Of a stretch of 64,000 bases of DNA, positions 15,757 to 23,387 are shown piece after piece. The notes below the pieces were generated by a model, which saw nothing but the letters and a program-made list of their open reading frames with translations, searched no databases and was not told where the DNA came from. The DNA comes from JAOTWJ01 sp036398175. GTDB taxonomy: Bacteria > Gemmatimonadota > Gemmatimonadetes > Gemmatimonadales > GWC2-71-9. The DNA lies in contig DASWHL010000050.1 in the NCBI GenBank assembly GCA_036398175.1, positions 40,252 through 104,251 on the forward strand. The letters run 5' to 3'. Within the stretch, counting starts at the first letter, position 1; every line of letters starts with the position of its first letter. The position numbers and the translations under genes are program-made.

Positions 15757-16934
15757 GGTTCTCGAGCGCCCGGGCGGATCAGCTTCCCGCGTACGCCGTG
15801 CAGCGCATCGCCACGGCCAAGCGGCGTCTCCTCGGCGAAGGTCGCGACGTGATTGATCTGGGCGCGGGGGACGCCGACCTGCCGCCGCCCCCCGTGGCGG
15901 TGAGCAGCCTCGCCACCGCCGCGCGCGACCCCCGGAACAGCCGGTACGCGTTCCAGACGGGCCTCCTGGCGTTCCGCGAGTCCATCGCGGCGTACATGCA
16001 GCGGCGGTTCGCGATCGCCGTGGATCCGGTGACCGAGGTACTGCCGCTCATCGGGTCCAAGGACGGGCTCGCGCACCTGCCGCTCGCGCTGCTCGATCCC
16101 GGGGATCTCTGCATCATCCCCGAGCCCGGGTACACCCCGTACCTCGGCGGGACGATTCTCGCGGGCGCCGAGCCGCTGGTGTGCCCGTTGCGCGCCCAGA
16201 ATGACTTCCTGCTGGATCTCGAGGGAATCCCCGACGGGCAGCTCAAGCGCGCCCGGCTCGTCATCCTCAATTACCCGAACAACCCGACGGCGGCCATCGC
16301 GCCGTGGGAGTACCTGGTCAAGGTCGTCGAGATCTGCCGCCGGCACGAGATCGTGCTCGCGTACGACAACCCCTACTGCGAGATCACGTTCGACGGGTAT
16401 CGCGCTCCCTCCATCCTCGAGATTCCCGGCGCGCGGGACGTGGCCATCGAGTTCCACTCGCTGTCGAAGTCGTTCGGCATGACGGGCTGGCGGGTGGGAT
16501 GGGCGGCCGGGCGTTCCGAGCTGATCGGCTCGCTCCTCAAGGTCAAGCAGTACGTGGATACCGGCCCGTTCCTCGCTATCCAGCACGCCGCCGCGGCCAC
16601 GCTGGACGCGGCCGAGACGCTGTTGCCGCACATCCGGGACACGTTCCGGGAACGGCGCGACGCGGGGGTCGCCGCCCTCGCGCGCATCGGCATTACCGTG
16701 GAGCCTCCCAAGGCCACGATGTACCTCTGGGTGCCGCTCACCAACGGCATGCCGTCGTGGACGTTTGCCGAGCGGCTCCTCGAGGAGGAGTACGTCGCGG
16801 TCCTGCCGGGCGCGTCGCTCGGGGCCGGAGGCGAGGGGTACATCCGGATCGCGCTGACCGTGAACGGCGCCCGGCTCGATGAGGCGGCCACCCGCATCGG
16901 CCGCTTCCTCCAGCGGCGACAGGGCGGTTCGTGA
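15753..16934 (+). CDS. Class I/II PLP-dependent aminotransferase, DapL/AspC-like
   Basis: A 393-residue fold-type I aminotransferase starting at the ATG overlapping the helicase stop. Visible are VIDLGAGDADLPPP, LIGSKDGLAHLPLALLDPGD, IIPEPGYTPYLGG, NYPNNPTA at 173-180 and the PLP lysine in HSLSKSFGMTGWRVGW (Lys239). The overall pattern, particularly GSKDGL and EPGYTPY, is closest to LL-diaminopimelate aminotransferase (lysine and peptidoglycan biosynthesis) and related alanine/aspartate aminotransferases. Substrate cannot be settled by eye. It lies between the helicase and a membrane-anchored protein in the coupled cluster. Confidence 0.85.
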   Translation: MRFSSARADQLPAYAVQRIATAKRRLLGEGRDVIDLGAGDADLPPPPVAVSSLATAARDPRNSRYAFQTGLLAFRESIAAYMQRRFAIAVDPVTEVLPLIGSKDGLAHLPLALLDPGDLCIIPEPGYTPYLGGTILAGAEPLVCPLRAQNDFLLDLEGIPDGQLKRARLVILNYPNNPTAAIAPWEYLVKVVEICRRHEIVLAYDNPYCEITFDGYRAPSILEIPGARDVAIEFHSLSKSFGMTGWRVGWAAGRSELIGSLLKVKQYVDTGPFLAIQHAAAATLDAAETLLPHIRDTFRERRDAGVAALARIGITVEPPKATMYLWVPLTNGMPSWTFAERLLEEEYVAVLPGASLGAGGEGYIRIALTVNGARLDEAATRIGRFLQRRQGGS

Positions 16935-17806
16935 TGCGCGACTGGCTGCCGCCCGAGCCGCCCCGCGCGCACCCCGGATGGGCGCTCGCGAGCGTGCTCG
17001 TGCACGTCGCCGTCGTTGCGGTCCTGGTGGTCCTCTCGGGCCGGGGCACCCGCGACACGGGCGTGTCCTGGATCGTGCTCGAGCCGGCGCCGGCGGGGCC
17101 CGTCGTGTCCTACGACATGGCGTACGTCGCGGGTGCGGGCGGCGGCGACGGAGCAACCGTCGGGACCGGGACCGGCCGGCCCCCCGCGCCCGCGCCGCCG
17201 CCCGGAACGGAGACTACGGGCCAGGGGCCGGGACTCGTGATCGTTGCCGACTCCACGGGGCCTCCCGTCCTTCCCGGTGCGGGCGCTCCAACCGGCGAGG
17301 GCCGCCGCCGGCTCGGAGCGGCGCTGGGTGACGGACGCGTCTGGGTCCGCCCGTGGGATGCCATCGCCGCCGCCATTGCCGGGATGGGGGACGACTCGGC
17401 CGATGCCGGAACGCATGTCGCCAGGATTGACAGCGCCATCACCGCGCGCATCATGGCGTTCCTCGACACGCTCCCGCCGGACTCGATGGCGATCGCGGTG
17501 CCGCAGCCGTGGGTGACGGAGATCGGCGGCCAGAAGTGGGGCATTGACGAGGGCTGGATCTACCTCGGCAACCTCAAGCTGCCGAGCGCCATCCTCGCGC
17601 TGCTCCCGCTGCCCCAGGGCAACTACGAGCAGGCGCAGAAGGCCGCGGCAATGCAGCGCATCCGGTTGGACATCCTCCAGGCCGCCCGCCGCGCCGAGAG
17701 CGCGGCGCAGTTCCGCAAGTACGTGGAGGAGACGCGCCAGCGACGAGACGCCGAGCGCGAGGCCCGCCGGAACCAGCGCATCAAACCGGATTCCATCAAA
17801 ACGTAG
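16931..17806 (+). CDS. Single-pass membrane protein with Gly/Pro-rich linker, unknown function
   Basis: About 290 residues from GTG 16931, with an ATG at 16934 equally possible. A single N-terminal transmembrane helix (ALASVLVHVAVVAVLVVLSG, about residues 18-37) follows a Pro-rich cytoplasmic tip, as in TonB-like proteins. Residues about 65-105 are Gly-, Thr- and Pro-rich, typical of a periplasmic spacer. The C-terminal domain ends in a very charged helix (RKYVEETRQRRDAEREARR). No TonB C-terminal motif is visible. It is the last gene of the coupled plus-strand cluster and its stop lies at the base of the hairpin at 17806-17828. Confidence 0.65.
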   Translation: MMRDWLPPEPPRAHPGWALASVLVHVAVVAVLVVLSGRGTRDTGVSWIVLEPAPAGPVVSYDMAYVAGAGGGDGATVGTGTGRPPAPAPPPGTETTGQGPGLVIVADSTGPPVLPGAGAPTGEGRRRLGAALGDGRVWVRPWDAIAAAIAGMGDDSADAGTHVARIDSAITARIMAFLDTLPPDSMAIAVPQPWVTEIGGQKWGIDEGWIYLGNLKLPSAILALLPLPQGNYEQAQKAAAMQRIRLDILQAARRAESAAQFRKYVEETRQRRDAEREARRNQRIKPDSIKT

Positions 17807-17828
17807 GGGCGACCCGCCGGGTCGCCCC
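17806..17828. terminator. Bidirectional hairpin terminator between convergent genes
   Basis: A perfect 10-bp stem (GGGGCGACCC / GGGTCGCCCC) with a 3-base loop GCC. Its first base is the last base of the plus-strand stop codon, and it lies only 3 bases from the end of the convergent POT transporter gene. No long T tract follows on either strand, as is common in GC-rich genomes. Confidence 0.75.
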
Positions 17829-17830
17829 CG

Positions 17831-19297
17831 TTACCGCACCCCGCCCATCTGATTCCGGATGGGCTTGTAGAACACCACGAAGAACAACCCCGCGATGATC
17901 ACGACCAACGCCACGCGCATGAACAGGGTGGGCAGCGGCAGCGTTTCGAAGAACCCGGCCACGAGCCCGGCCACCAGGTTGCCCAGGGCCGCGCCCATGA
18001 ACCACGTGCCCATCATCTGGCCCACGTAGCGCTGCGGCGAGAGCTTGGTGATGCTCGAGAGGCCCACCGGGCTCAGGGCCAGCTCGCCGCACGTGTGCAG
18101 GAAATAGGTCGAGATGAGCCAGGCCGGGCTCACCAGCTGTCCTTCGACCGTGTACGTCGCTCCCCACGCGATCACCAGGAAGCCCAGGCCAAGCAGGACG
18201 AGACCCATGCCGAACTTGACCGGCAGGGGCGGCTCGAGCTGGCGGCTGTTCAGGAACACCCAGAGCCAGCCCGCCACCGGCGCGAGCGCGATGATGAAGA
18301 GCGGGTTGATGGACTGGAGCCAGCTTGCCGGCACTTCCCAGCCGACGACGTTGCGGTTGGTCAGGCGGTCGGCGAACAGGTTCATGGACGATCCCGCCTG
18401 CTCGAAACCGGCCCAGAAGAGTGCCGCCCCGATGAACAGCAGGAAGATCACGACCACGCGCTTCTTCTCGGCGACGTCGAGTCCGCCAAAGGCGAGCGTC
18501 GAGCCGAAGAAGATGATGGCGACTGCGAAGATGAGGACGCCCGTGGCCTGGGCCGCCTGTTCCAGCGTGAGGCCGATCATCCCGGCGCGGGTGGCGAACG
18601 CCAGAGCCGCGGCAATCGCGATCACGATGCCGACGCCCAGGAGGCCCTTGCGGACCGCCTCACTGCGCCGGGCGCGCGCTTCGTCGCGGTAGAGGCCGGC
18701 CTGTTGCAGGTGGCCGTAGCCCAGGCGGTACTGGATGAGTCCGAGCACCATCCCGATCCCGGCGGCCGCGAACCCGAAGTGCCAGTTGATGGTCTCGCCC
18801 AGGTACCCGCAGACGAGCGGAGCGACGAACGCGCCGACGTTGATCCCCATGTAGAAGATGGAGAACCCGGCATCACGCCGCGCGCCGCCTTCGGGATACA
18901 GCTCGCCGACGATCGCGCTCACGTTGGGCTTGAGCAGGCCGGTACCGAGCACGACGAGCACCAGGCCCAGGTAGAAGGTGACCAGCCCCGGCGTCGCCAG
19001 GCTGAAGTTGCCCGCGGCAATGAGAATGCCGCCCAGGAACACCGCGTTACGTTGGCCGACCAGGCGGTCCGCCACCCAGCCGCCCGGGAGCCCCAGGAAA
19101 TAGACGCCCGCCGTGTAAAGCCCGTAGATCGAGGCCGCGGTGGCTGCGGTCATGCCGAGGCCGCCCTCGGCGACCGCGGCCGTCATGAACAGAATCAGGA
19201 GGGCCCGACCGCCGTAATAGCTGAACCGCTCCCACATCTCCGTGAAGAAGAGGGTCGCGAGGCCGCGCGGATGGCCGAAGAACTGTTTCTCGCTCAT
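17831..19297 (-). CDS. POT-family proton-dependent oligopeptide transporter
   Basis: A 488-residue multi-pass (12-14 helices) inner-membrane symporter of the PTR2/POT branch of the major facilitator superfamily, which imports di- and tripeptides with protons. The diagnostic ExxERFxYYG motif is present in LFFTEMWERFSYYGG (Glu20, Glu23, Arg24), along with GGWVADRLVGQRNAVFLGG and GTGLLKPNVSAIVGELY. Start is the ATG at 19295-19297; an in-frame start 24 codons upstream lacks support. It is convergent with the plus-strand cluster, sharing the hairpin at 17806-17828, and is followed upstream by gltX on the same strand. Substrates cannot be refined further. Confidence 0.93.
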   Translation of the reverse strand: MSEKQFFGHPRGLATLFFTEMWERFSYYGGRALLILFMTAAVAEGGLGMTAATAASIYGLYTAGVYFLGLPGGWVADRLVGQRNAVFLGGILIAAGNFSLATPGLVTFYLGLVLVVLGTGLLKPNVSAIVGELYPEGGARRDAGFSIFYMGINVGAFVAPLVCGYLGETINWHFGFAAAGIGMVLGLIQYRLGYGHLQQAGLYRDEARARRSEAVRKGLLGVGIVIAIAAALAFATRAGMIGLTLEQAAQATGVLIFAVAIIFFGSTLAFGGLDVAEKKRVVVIFLLFIGAALFWAGFEQAGSSMNLFADRLTNRNVVGWEVPASWLQSINPLFIIALAPVAGWLWVFLNSRQLEPPLPVKFGMGLVLLGLGFLVIAWGATYTVEGQLVSPAWLISTYFLHTCGELALSPVGLSSITKLSPQRYVGQMMGTWFMGAALGNLVAGLVAGFFETLPLPTLFMRVALVVIIAGLFFVVFYKPIRNQMGGVR

Positions 19298-19343
19298 CGG
19301 TGTCCTTTCATCGGACGATCGGGGAAAGCGACGGCCCGGAATA

Positions 19344-20660
19344 TCATGGCTGGGGATGAGGAGCGGCAAGCCGGACCAGGCTCTCCTCGCGGCCCACGGC
19401 CCAGAGCAGCACGTTCACCGGCTCGGAGACCGTCTGGCCGGTGAGCGCGATGCGCACGGGTTGCATCACCTTGCCGGCGCCTACCCCGAGCGCCGCGGCG
19501 AGGTCCCGCAGCTCCGCCTCGAGACGGTCGGGCTCCCAGGCATCTGCGGCGATCGCGGCCAGGCGGTCGCGCACGGCGGTGAGCGCGACGCGGTATCCCT
19601 CCGGGTCCTTCGCTACGGCGGCCCGGGCCTTCTCGTCGTCGGTGGGCACCTGCCGGCGGTCCACCCGGACGCCCACCCGTTCCGCCAGCTCGAGCGTCGT
19701 GCGGCACCGGCCGCGGATGGCCTCCATGCTCCGGACCAGCCGTTCCTCCGCCACCGCGTCCGGGTCCACGCCCCGTGCCCGCAGCAGCGGCGCGATCAGC
19801 GTGCCCAGCTCGGGGAGCGGCATGTGACTCAGGTACTGGCCGTTCATCCACTCCAGCTTGGTCATGTCGAAGACGGCGCTCGTCTTCTGGACGCGCTCGA
19901 TCGCGAACGCGGCCACCAGCTCGTCCATCGCGAAGAACAGCTCGCGATCGTCGCCCGGATTCCAGCCGAGCAGCGCCAGGAAGTTGCGCATGGCGGCGGG
20001 GAGGATGCCCATGGCCTCGTAGTCGCCGACCGCGGTGGCGCCGTGCCGCTTGGAGAGTTTCTTCCCGTCCTGCCCGTGCAGCATGGGCAGATGGGCGAAC
20101 ACGGGCGCCGGCACGCCGAACGCGCGGTAGACCGCGATCTGTTTGGGCGTGTTGGAGACGTGGTCCTCGCCCCGCATGACGTGAGTGATGCGCATGTCAA
20201 TGTCGTCGCACACCACGCTGAAGTTGTAGGTGGGCGTGCGGTCCGAGCGCAGGATCACCCAGTCCTGGATGTCGCGTCCCTGAAAGCGGATGCGCTCGTA
20301 GACGGCGTCGTCCCAGGCGATCTCCGCGTCCGGCATCCGGAACCGCACGGCGCCATCGTCGAGGTAGGCCGTGCCGTCCGCCACCAGGCGATCGGCCAGC
20401 TCCCGGTGCCGGGCCAGGCGCGCGCCCTGGAACACGACCTCCTCATCCCAGTCGAGTCCGAGCCAGGTGAGCCCATCGAGGATCACCTGGGTGTGGGTCT
20501 CGGACGAGCGCTCGCGGTCGGTGTCCTCGATCCGCAGCAGGACGGTGCCGCCGAGCTTTCGGGCAAACAGCCAGTTGAACAGGGCTGTGCGGGCCCCGCC
20601 CACGTGCAGGTATCCGGTGGGTGAGGGCGCAAAGCGGACGCGGGGAGGCGAGGTGGTCAT
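19344..20660 (-). CDS. gltX: Glutamyl-tRNA synthetase, shortened connective region
   Basis: A 438-residue class I synthetase charging tRNA(Glu), and possibly tRNA(Gln), with glutamate. The HIGH-type motif is in FAPSPTGYLHVGGARTA (about 9-25), RIEDTDRERS follows, MRGEDHVSNTP is the acceptor-end motif and KMSKS appears as KKLSKRHG (200-207). In most bacterial GluRS a segment of about 40 residues with a CxC zinc-type motif follows the GxAY sequence; here GTAYLDDGAVRFRMP runs straight on, so the protein is about 37 residues shorter between HIGH and KMSKS than E. coli GltX. The reading frame is intact and the flanking motifs are conserved, so this looks like a real deletion rather than an error. 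Start is the ATG at 20658-20660. Confidence 0.93.
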   Translation of the reverse strand: MTTSPPRVRFAPSPTGYLHVGGARTALFNWLFARKLGGTVLLRIEDTDRERSSETHTQVILDGLTWLGLDWDEEVVFQGARLARHRELADRLVADGTAYLDDGAVRFRMPDAEIAWDDAVYERIRFQGRDIQDWVILRSDRTPTYNFSVVCDDIDMRITHVMRGEDHVSNTPKQIAVYRAFGVPAPVFAHLPMLHGQDGKKLSKRHGATAVGDYEAMGILPAAMRNFLALLGWNPGDDRELFFAMDELVAAFAIERVQKTSAVFDMTKLEWMNGQYLSHMPLPELGTLIAPLLRARGVDPDAVAEERLVRSMEAIRGRCRTTLELAERVGVRVDRRQVPTDDEKARAAVAKDPEGYRVALTAVRDRLAAIAADAWEPDRLEAELRDLAAALGVGAGKVMQPVRIALTGQTVSEPVNVLLWAVGREESLVRLAAPHPQP

Positions 20661-20704
20661 GGCGCCGTAACGGTCGCCGCCGGCCCGGACCGGGTCAACC
20701 CCGC

Positions 20705-20919
20705 TCATCGGAGCCGCAGGTCGGCGAGGAGCGGCGCGTGACCGGACCCGAGGTTCGGGCCGAACCGGGAGCGCACCTCGATCCAGACGTCGTCGGCCCA
20801 GAAACGCCCGCGGGCCAGGCGCACGCGATACGCGCGCCGGGCGCACCGCACGACGAGGTCGGTGGGGCGGGGTGCGCTCCAGAAGTGGGAGAACGACGCG
20901 ACAAGACGGGGGGAGAACA
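20705..20919 (-). pseudogene. Possible 3' remnant of an endonuclease/exonuclease/phosphatase-family gene
   Basis: An open frame of about 70 codons ends in DDVWIEVRSRFG and then GSGHAPLLADLRLR. The last part resembles the usual C terminus of endonuclease/exonuclease/phosphatase proteins (SDHxPLxADL), with the catalytic Asp-His pair changed to Gly-His. The upstream end abuts the 3' end of tRNA-Ser exactly; the only near start is a GTG at the tRNA boundary with no ribosome site. It reads best as a truncated gene end, though a small intact protein or a chance frame cannot be excluded. Confidence 0.3.
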
Positions 20920-21010
20920 CGGAGAGGGGGGGATTCGAACCCCCGATAGAGTTTTTAGACCCTATAACGGTTTAGCAAACCGCCGCCTTCAGCCACTCGG
21001 CCACCTCTCC
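20920..21010 (-). tRNA. tRNA-Ser (anticodon GCT)
   Basis: On the minus strand a 7-bp acceptor (GGAGAGG / CCTCTCC) encloses a D arm (GGCCGAGTGGCTGAAGGC), an anticodon arm with loop TTGCTAA giving anticodon GCT, a long variable arm (TAGGGTCTAAAAACTCTA) typical of class II tRNAs, and a T arm GGGGGTTCGAATCCCCC. It reads AGC/AGT serine codons. The discriminator is G and CCA is not encoded. It is the only tRNA in the window. Confidence 0.97.
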
Positions 21011-21017
21011 ATACAGA

Positions 21018-21053
21018 CAGACGGCGAGACGGCCAGACGGCGAGACGGCCAGA
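21018..21053. repeat. Short direct repeat, 16-bp unit about 2.25 copies
   Basis: The unit CAGACGGCGAGACGGC is repeated twice, followed by CAGA, immediately upstream of tRNA-Ser on its strand. No function is evident. Confidence 0.85.
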
Positions 21054-21084
21054 ATCCACGGTCTGCTGCGGGCCGTAATGTCAC

Positions 21085-21117
21085 CCCTCCCGGGGGATAA
21101 GACAACCCGGGAGGGGA
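21085..21117 (-). terminator. Hairpin downstream of the chalcone isomerase-like gene
   Basis: Perfect 11-bp inverted repeat CCCCTCCCGGG / CCCGGGAGGGG around an 11-base loop (21096-21106). It lies 15 bases beyond the stop of the minus-strand gene ending at 21132 and ahead of tRNA-Ser, so it probably separates their transcripts. No T tract follows. Confidence 0.65.
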
Positions 21118-21131
21118 AGGGTGAGGGATGG

Positions 21132-21824
21132 TTACGGCGATGTGCTCAGCAGCTCCGGGAACCGCGCCGCCACGCCCTTCTTGCCGTCGCCGGAGATGGG
21201 CTTCTCGCCGAGGTAGACGTCGAACAGCGCCCAGCAGAGCGCGGGCGACGCGAGCGCGGCGTTGGGTGTCCCCTTCACCGACGAGGACAGCGTGCCGTCC
21301 GGCGTGCACGTGAACAGCAGCTCCGAGTCCTTGGTCATCTCGCCGACGCTGAAGAAGCCGCGGAAGGTCTCCAGGGCCTCCTCCCCACCCGGCATGTTCT
21401 TTTCGGCCGCGGCCTGGATCACCCGCGGGCGCAGCGCGCCGTCGAACGCCTCGGCCATGTCGTCGCCGCCCACGTCGCGGGTCATCACCAGCCGCAGCGT
21501 CATCGGGAACTGCATCTGGAGCAGTGCCTGGTAGAACGTCTTGTCCTTCTCCAGGGTCTTGGCGTCCTTGCCGGCAAAGCTCGCGAGCGCCGCGGCGGCG
21601 CCCGCCCCGTCCACGTACAGGCCGAAGGCGTACACCTTCACTTTGAGAAACGTCTTGGTGCGGATGCCGGTCCCGGTGAGCGCGTGCTCGTCGCCGGACG
21701 GCGCGGTGAGTTTGACCGGAAATGCCACGCCACTGTTGGGCTCGGTGACGGTCTGCGCGGCGAGGGGAAGGGCATAGGCGAGAGCGGTGAGGGTCAGCAC
21801 GAATGGAAACGGGCGTCGGGTCAT
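21132..21824 (-). CDS. Chalcone isomerase-like secreted protein
   Basis: A 230-residue protein with a signal peptide (PFVLTLTALAYALPLAAQ) followed by a chalcone-isomerase-like domain. Family features are GVAFPVKL, the GTGIRTKTFLKVKVYAFGLYVD core, MQFPMTLRLVMTRDVGG and the closing LFDVYLGEKPIS, as in bacterial and plant CHI-like and fatty-acid-binding members. Bacterial proteins of this type are usually periplasmic and are thought to bind fatty acids or other small lipids rather than isomerise chalcones. There are no flavonoid genes around. It is a single gene with its own hairpin downstream. Confidence 0.82.
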   Translation of the reverse strand: MTRRPFPFVLTLTALAYALPLAAQTVTEPNSGVAFPVKLTAPSGDEHALTGTGIRTKTFLKVKVYAFGLYVDGAGAAAALASFAGKDAKTLEKDKTFYQALLQMQFPMTLRLVMTRDVGGDDMAEAFDGALRPRVIQAAAEKNMPGGEEALETFRGFFSVGEMTKDSELLFTCTPDGTLSSSVKGTPNAALASPALCWALFDVYLGEKPISGDGKKGVAARFPELLSTSP

Positions 21825-21878
21825 CGGGTTCCTCCCCCGACAGGGTAGTGACGCGGTACGGCGGTCAGGCAGGAGAAG

Positions 21879-22604
21879 CTAACGGCCGTCCCCGGCGCGT
21901 CCAGAGCGGTCGGTGCCTGCCGACCCGCGCGCGGCGGCCGGCGCGCGCTTGCCCCGGAGCAGGAGGCCGCCCGCGCCGGTGTGCTCCCGCACGTGGGCCA
22001 CCACGTCCAGCCCGATCTTCAGCACCACGAGCAGCGCAAGCGGGGCCGCGGGCGCGCCCATGGACGCGATCGCGAAGCCGCCGAAGATGATGACCACGTG
22101 CAGGACCACCACGCGGCCGTACGGCTGCGCCATGAGATCGTCGAGGGTCGCCGATCGGAACTCGCCGGCGCCGAGGTAGTTGACCGCGAACGACACGCCA
22201 TGACTCGCGGCCAGCGCGAGCGCGGCCGCCCCGACGTGGCTCTGTCGGAGCCCCTCCGCGATCGAGCCCACCGACCCCCCGCCGAACAGTGCGAACACGA
22301 AGATGCCGTGCACCAGGGTGAACATGCCGTAGTGCGCGGCAAAGAACGGCATGATGGCGAGCTTGCCCCCCTGGGACGATCCCCCCTGCGCCATCCACAT
22401 CCGGGCCAGATTGAACACCCCGACGATGACGTTCTCGAGCCAGAAGAGCAGCACCACCGAGAAGACGGTCCACCGGAAGAAGGCCACGCCCAGCAGCGGC
22501 CAGAGGTTGGCCAGGGTCAGGGCCAGGAGCGACGGCCAGAGGTCCCTGGCCGCGCGCCGCGGTGTCACCCCGGCGGGCGCGACTGGGAGGGGCGGGGAGG
22601 CCAT
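21879..22604 (-). CDS. DUF6498-like integral membrane protein
   Basis: A 241-residue protein with about six hydrophobic helices, starting at the ATG at 22602-22604. The run SLLALTLANLWPLLGVAFFRW and then VVLLFWLENVIVGVFNLARM (an acidic/polar FWxEN motif in a helix), followed by FFAAHYGMFTLVHGIFVF, matches my recollection of the DUF6498 family, whose function is unknown. The C terminus has KIGLDVVAHVREH and a basic tail. The open frame extends 130 codons upstream but that part lacks coding character and overlaps the divergent gene. It is divergent from the small secreted protein at 22759. Confidence 0.7.
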   Translation of the reverse strand: MASPPLPVAPAGVTPRRAARDLWPSLLALTLANLWPLLGVAFFRWTVFSVVLLFWLENVIVGVFNLARMWMAQGGSSQGGKLAIMPFFAAHYGMFTLVHGIFVFALFGGGSVGSIAEGLRQSHVGAAALALAASHGVSFAVNYLGAGEFRSATLDDLMAQPYGRVVVLHVVIIFGGFAIASMGAPAAPLALLVVLKIGLDVVAHVREHTGAGGLLLRGKRAPAAARGSAGTDRSGRAGDGR

Positions 22605-22758
22605 GGGGGAAGGATGAGGCGCTCCGGCGAGGCGCGCCAGCCCGGCCCGCGCGGCCCCACCCGCAACGTTTCGGGGCGCCAAACTGTAGTAGGTAGCGTA
22701 CCCGAGCCGCGTGTCGCGGCGTACACGGTCGGACCACCAACCCCGAGGGCTCATCCCC

Positions 22759-23244
22759 ATGCGACGGATCCCGCTGTTCCTTGCCCTTGCCGCCATCGTC
22801 CCGGCGGCGGGCGTCACGGCCCAGGACCACCCGGATTTCTCCGGCACCTGGAAGATCAACCTGATCAAGAGTGACGCGCCTCCGGGTCGCGGCGGCCAGC
22901 AGATGGACATGAGCCGGCTCACGCTGACGATCACGCAGACGGCGGAGGCGCTGACCATCGTACAGACGGGCATGGGACCGGAGCGGAGCCTCACCTACTA
23001 TCTCGATGGGCGGGAGAGCACCAACACCGCCCAACGTGGCGAGATGAAATCCACGTCGCGGTGGGACGGTGACAAGCTCGTCACCGACGGGTCGGCGACG
23101 ATGGAGACGCCCAACGGTCCCCGGACGATCACGACCTCGGAAGTGCGGTCGCTGAGCAAGGACGGCAAGACCATGACCGTGAGCACGACCACCGAGTCGC
23201 CCATGGGCACGCGGACCCGGAAGACGGTGTTCGAGCGGCAGTAG
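22759..23244 (+). CDS. Small secreted beta-rich protein of unknown function
   Basis: A 161-residue protein from the ATG at 22759, with a signal peptide (RRIPLFLALAAIVPAAGVTAQ). The mature part begins DHPDFSGTWKINLIKSD, a start shared by many short Acidobacteriota and Gemmatimonadota secreted proteins ('FsGtWkln..kS') whose role is unknown. Alternating strands such as LTLTITQTAEALTIVQTG and TMTVSTTTESPMGTRT suggest a lipocalin-like barrel. Upstream in-frame codons to 22711 lack a signal-peptide-like start. It is followed by a gap of 143 bases with tandem repeats before gatE. Confidence 0.72.
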   Translation: MRRIPLFLALAAIVPAAGVTAQDHPDFSGTWKINLIKSDAPPGRGGQQMDMSRLTLTITQTAEALTIVQTGMGPERSLTYYLDGRESTNTAQRGEMKSTSRWDGDKLVTDGSATMETPNGPRTITTSEVRSLSKDGKTMTVSTTTESPMGTRTRKTVFERQ

Positions 23245-23300
23245 GGCGGCGCGTTCGGAGGGCGATGGCGGGGTGGTCCGGTGGGCCGCCCCGCTTGTTG

Positions 23301-23330
23301 CGTGCAGGGTGCAGCGTGCAGGGTGCAGCG
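23301..23330. repeat. Short tandem repeat GTGCAGGGTGCAGC-type
   Basis: Two copies of a GTGCAGG/GTGCAGC heptamer pair, in the leader region before gatE. Related GTGCAGC units occur at 26851-26880 and, on the other strand, near 54485-54498. Confidence 0.8.
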
Positions 23331-23387
23331 AGCCTCGGCGTCGCCAAATGCCAAAACCCCAGGCCCGTCACTACATTTCCCACCGCC

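Noticed and set aside
19344..20660. Short gltX considered as glutamyl-Q tRNA(Asp) synthetase (GluQRS)
   Set aside because: It retains the C-terminal anticodon-binding half (438 residues); GluQRS is about 300 residues and lacks it.
21018..21053. Repeat next to tRNA-Ser considered as an attachment site duplicate
   Set aside because: It does not match the tRNA 3' end; it is only a 16-bp tandem unit.
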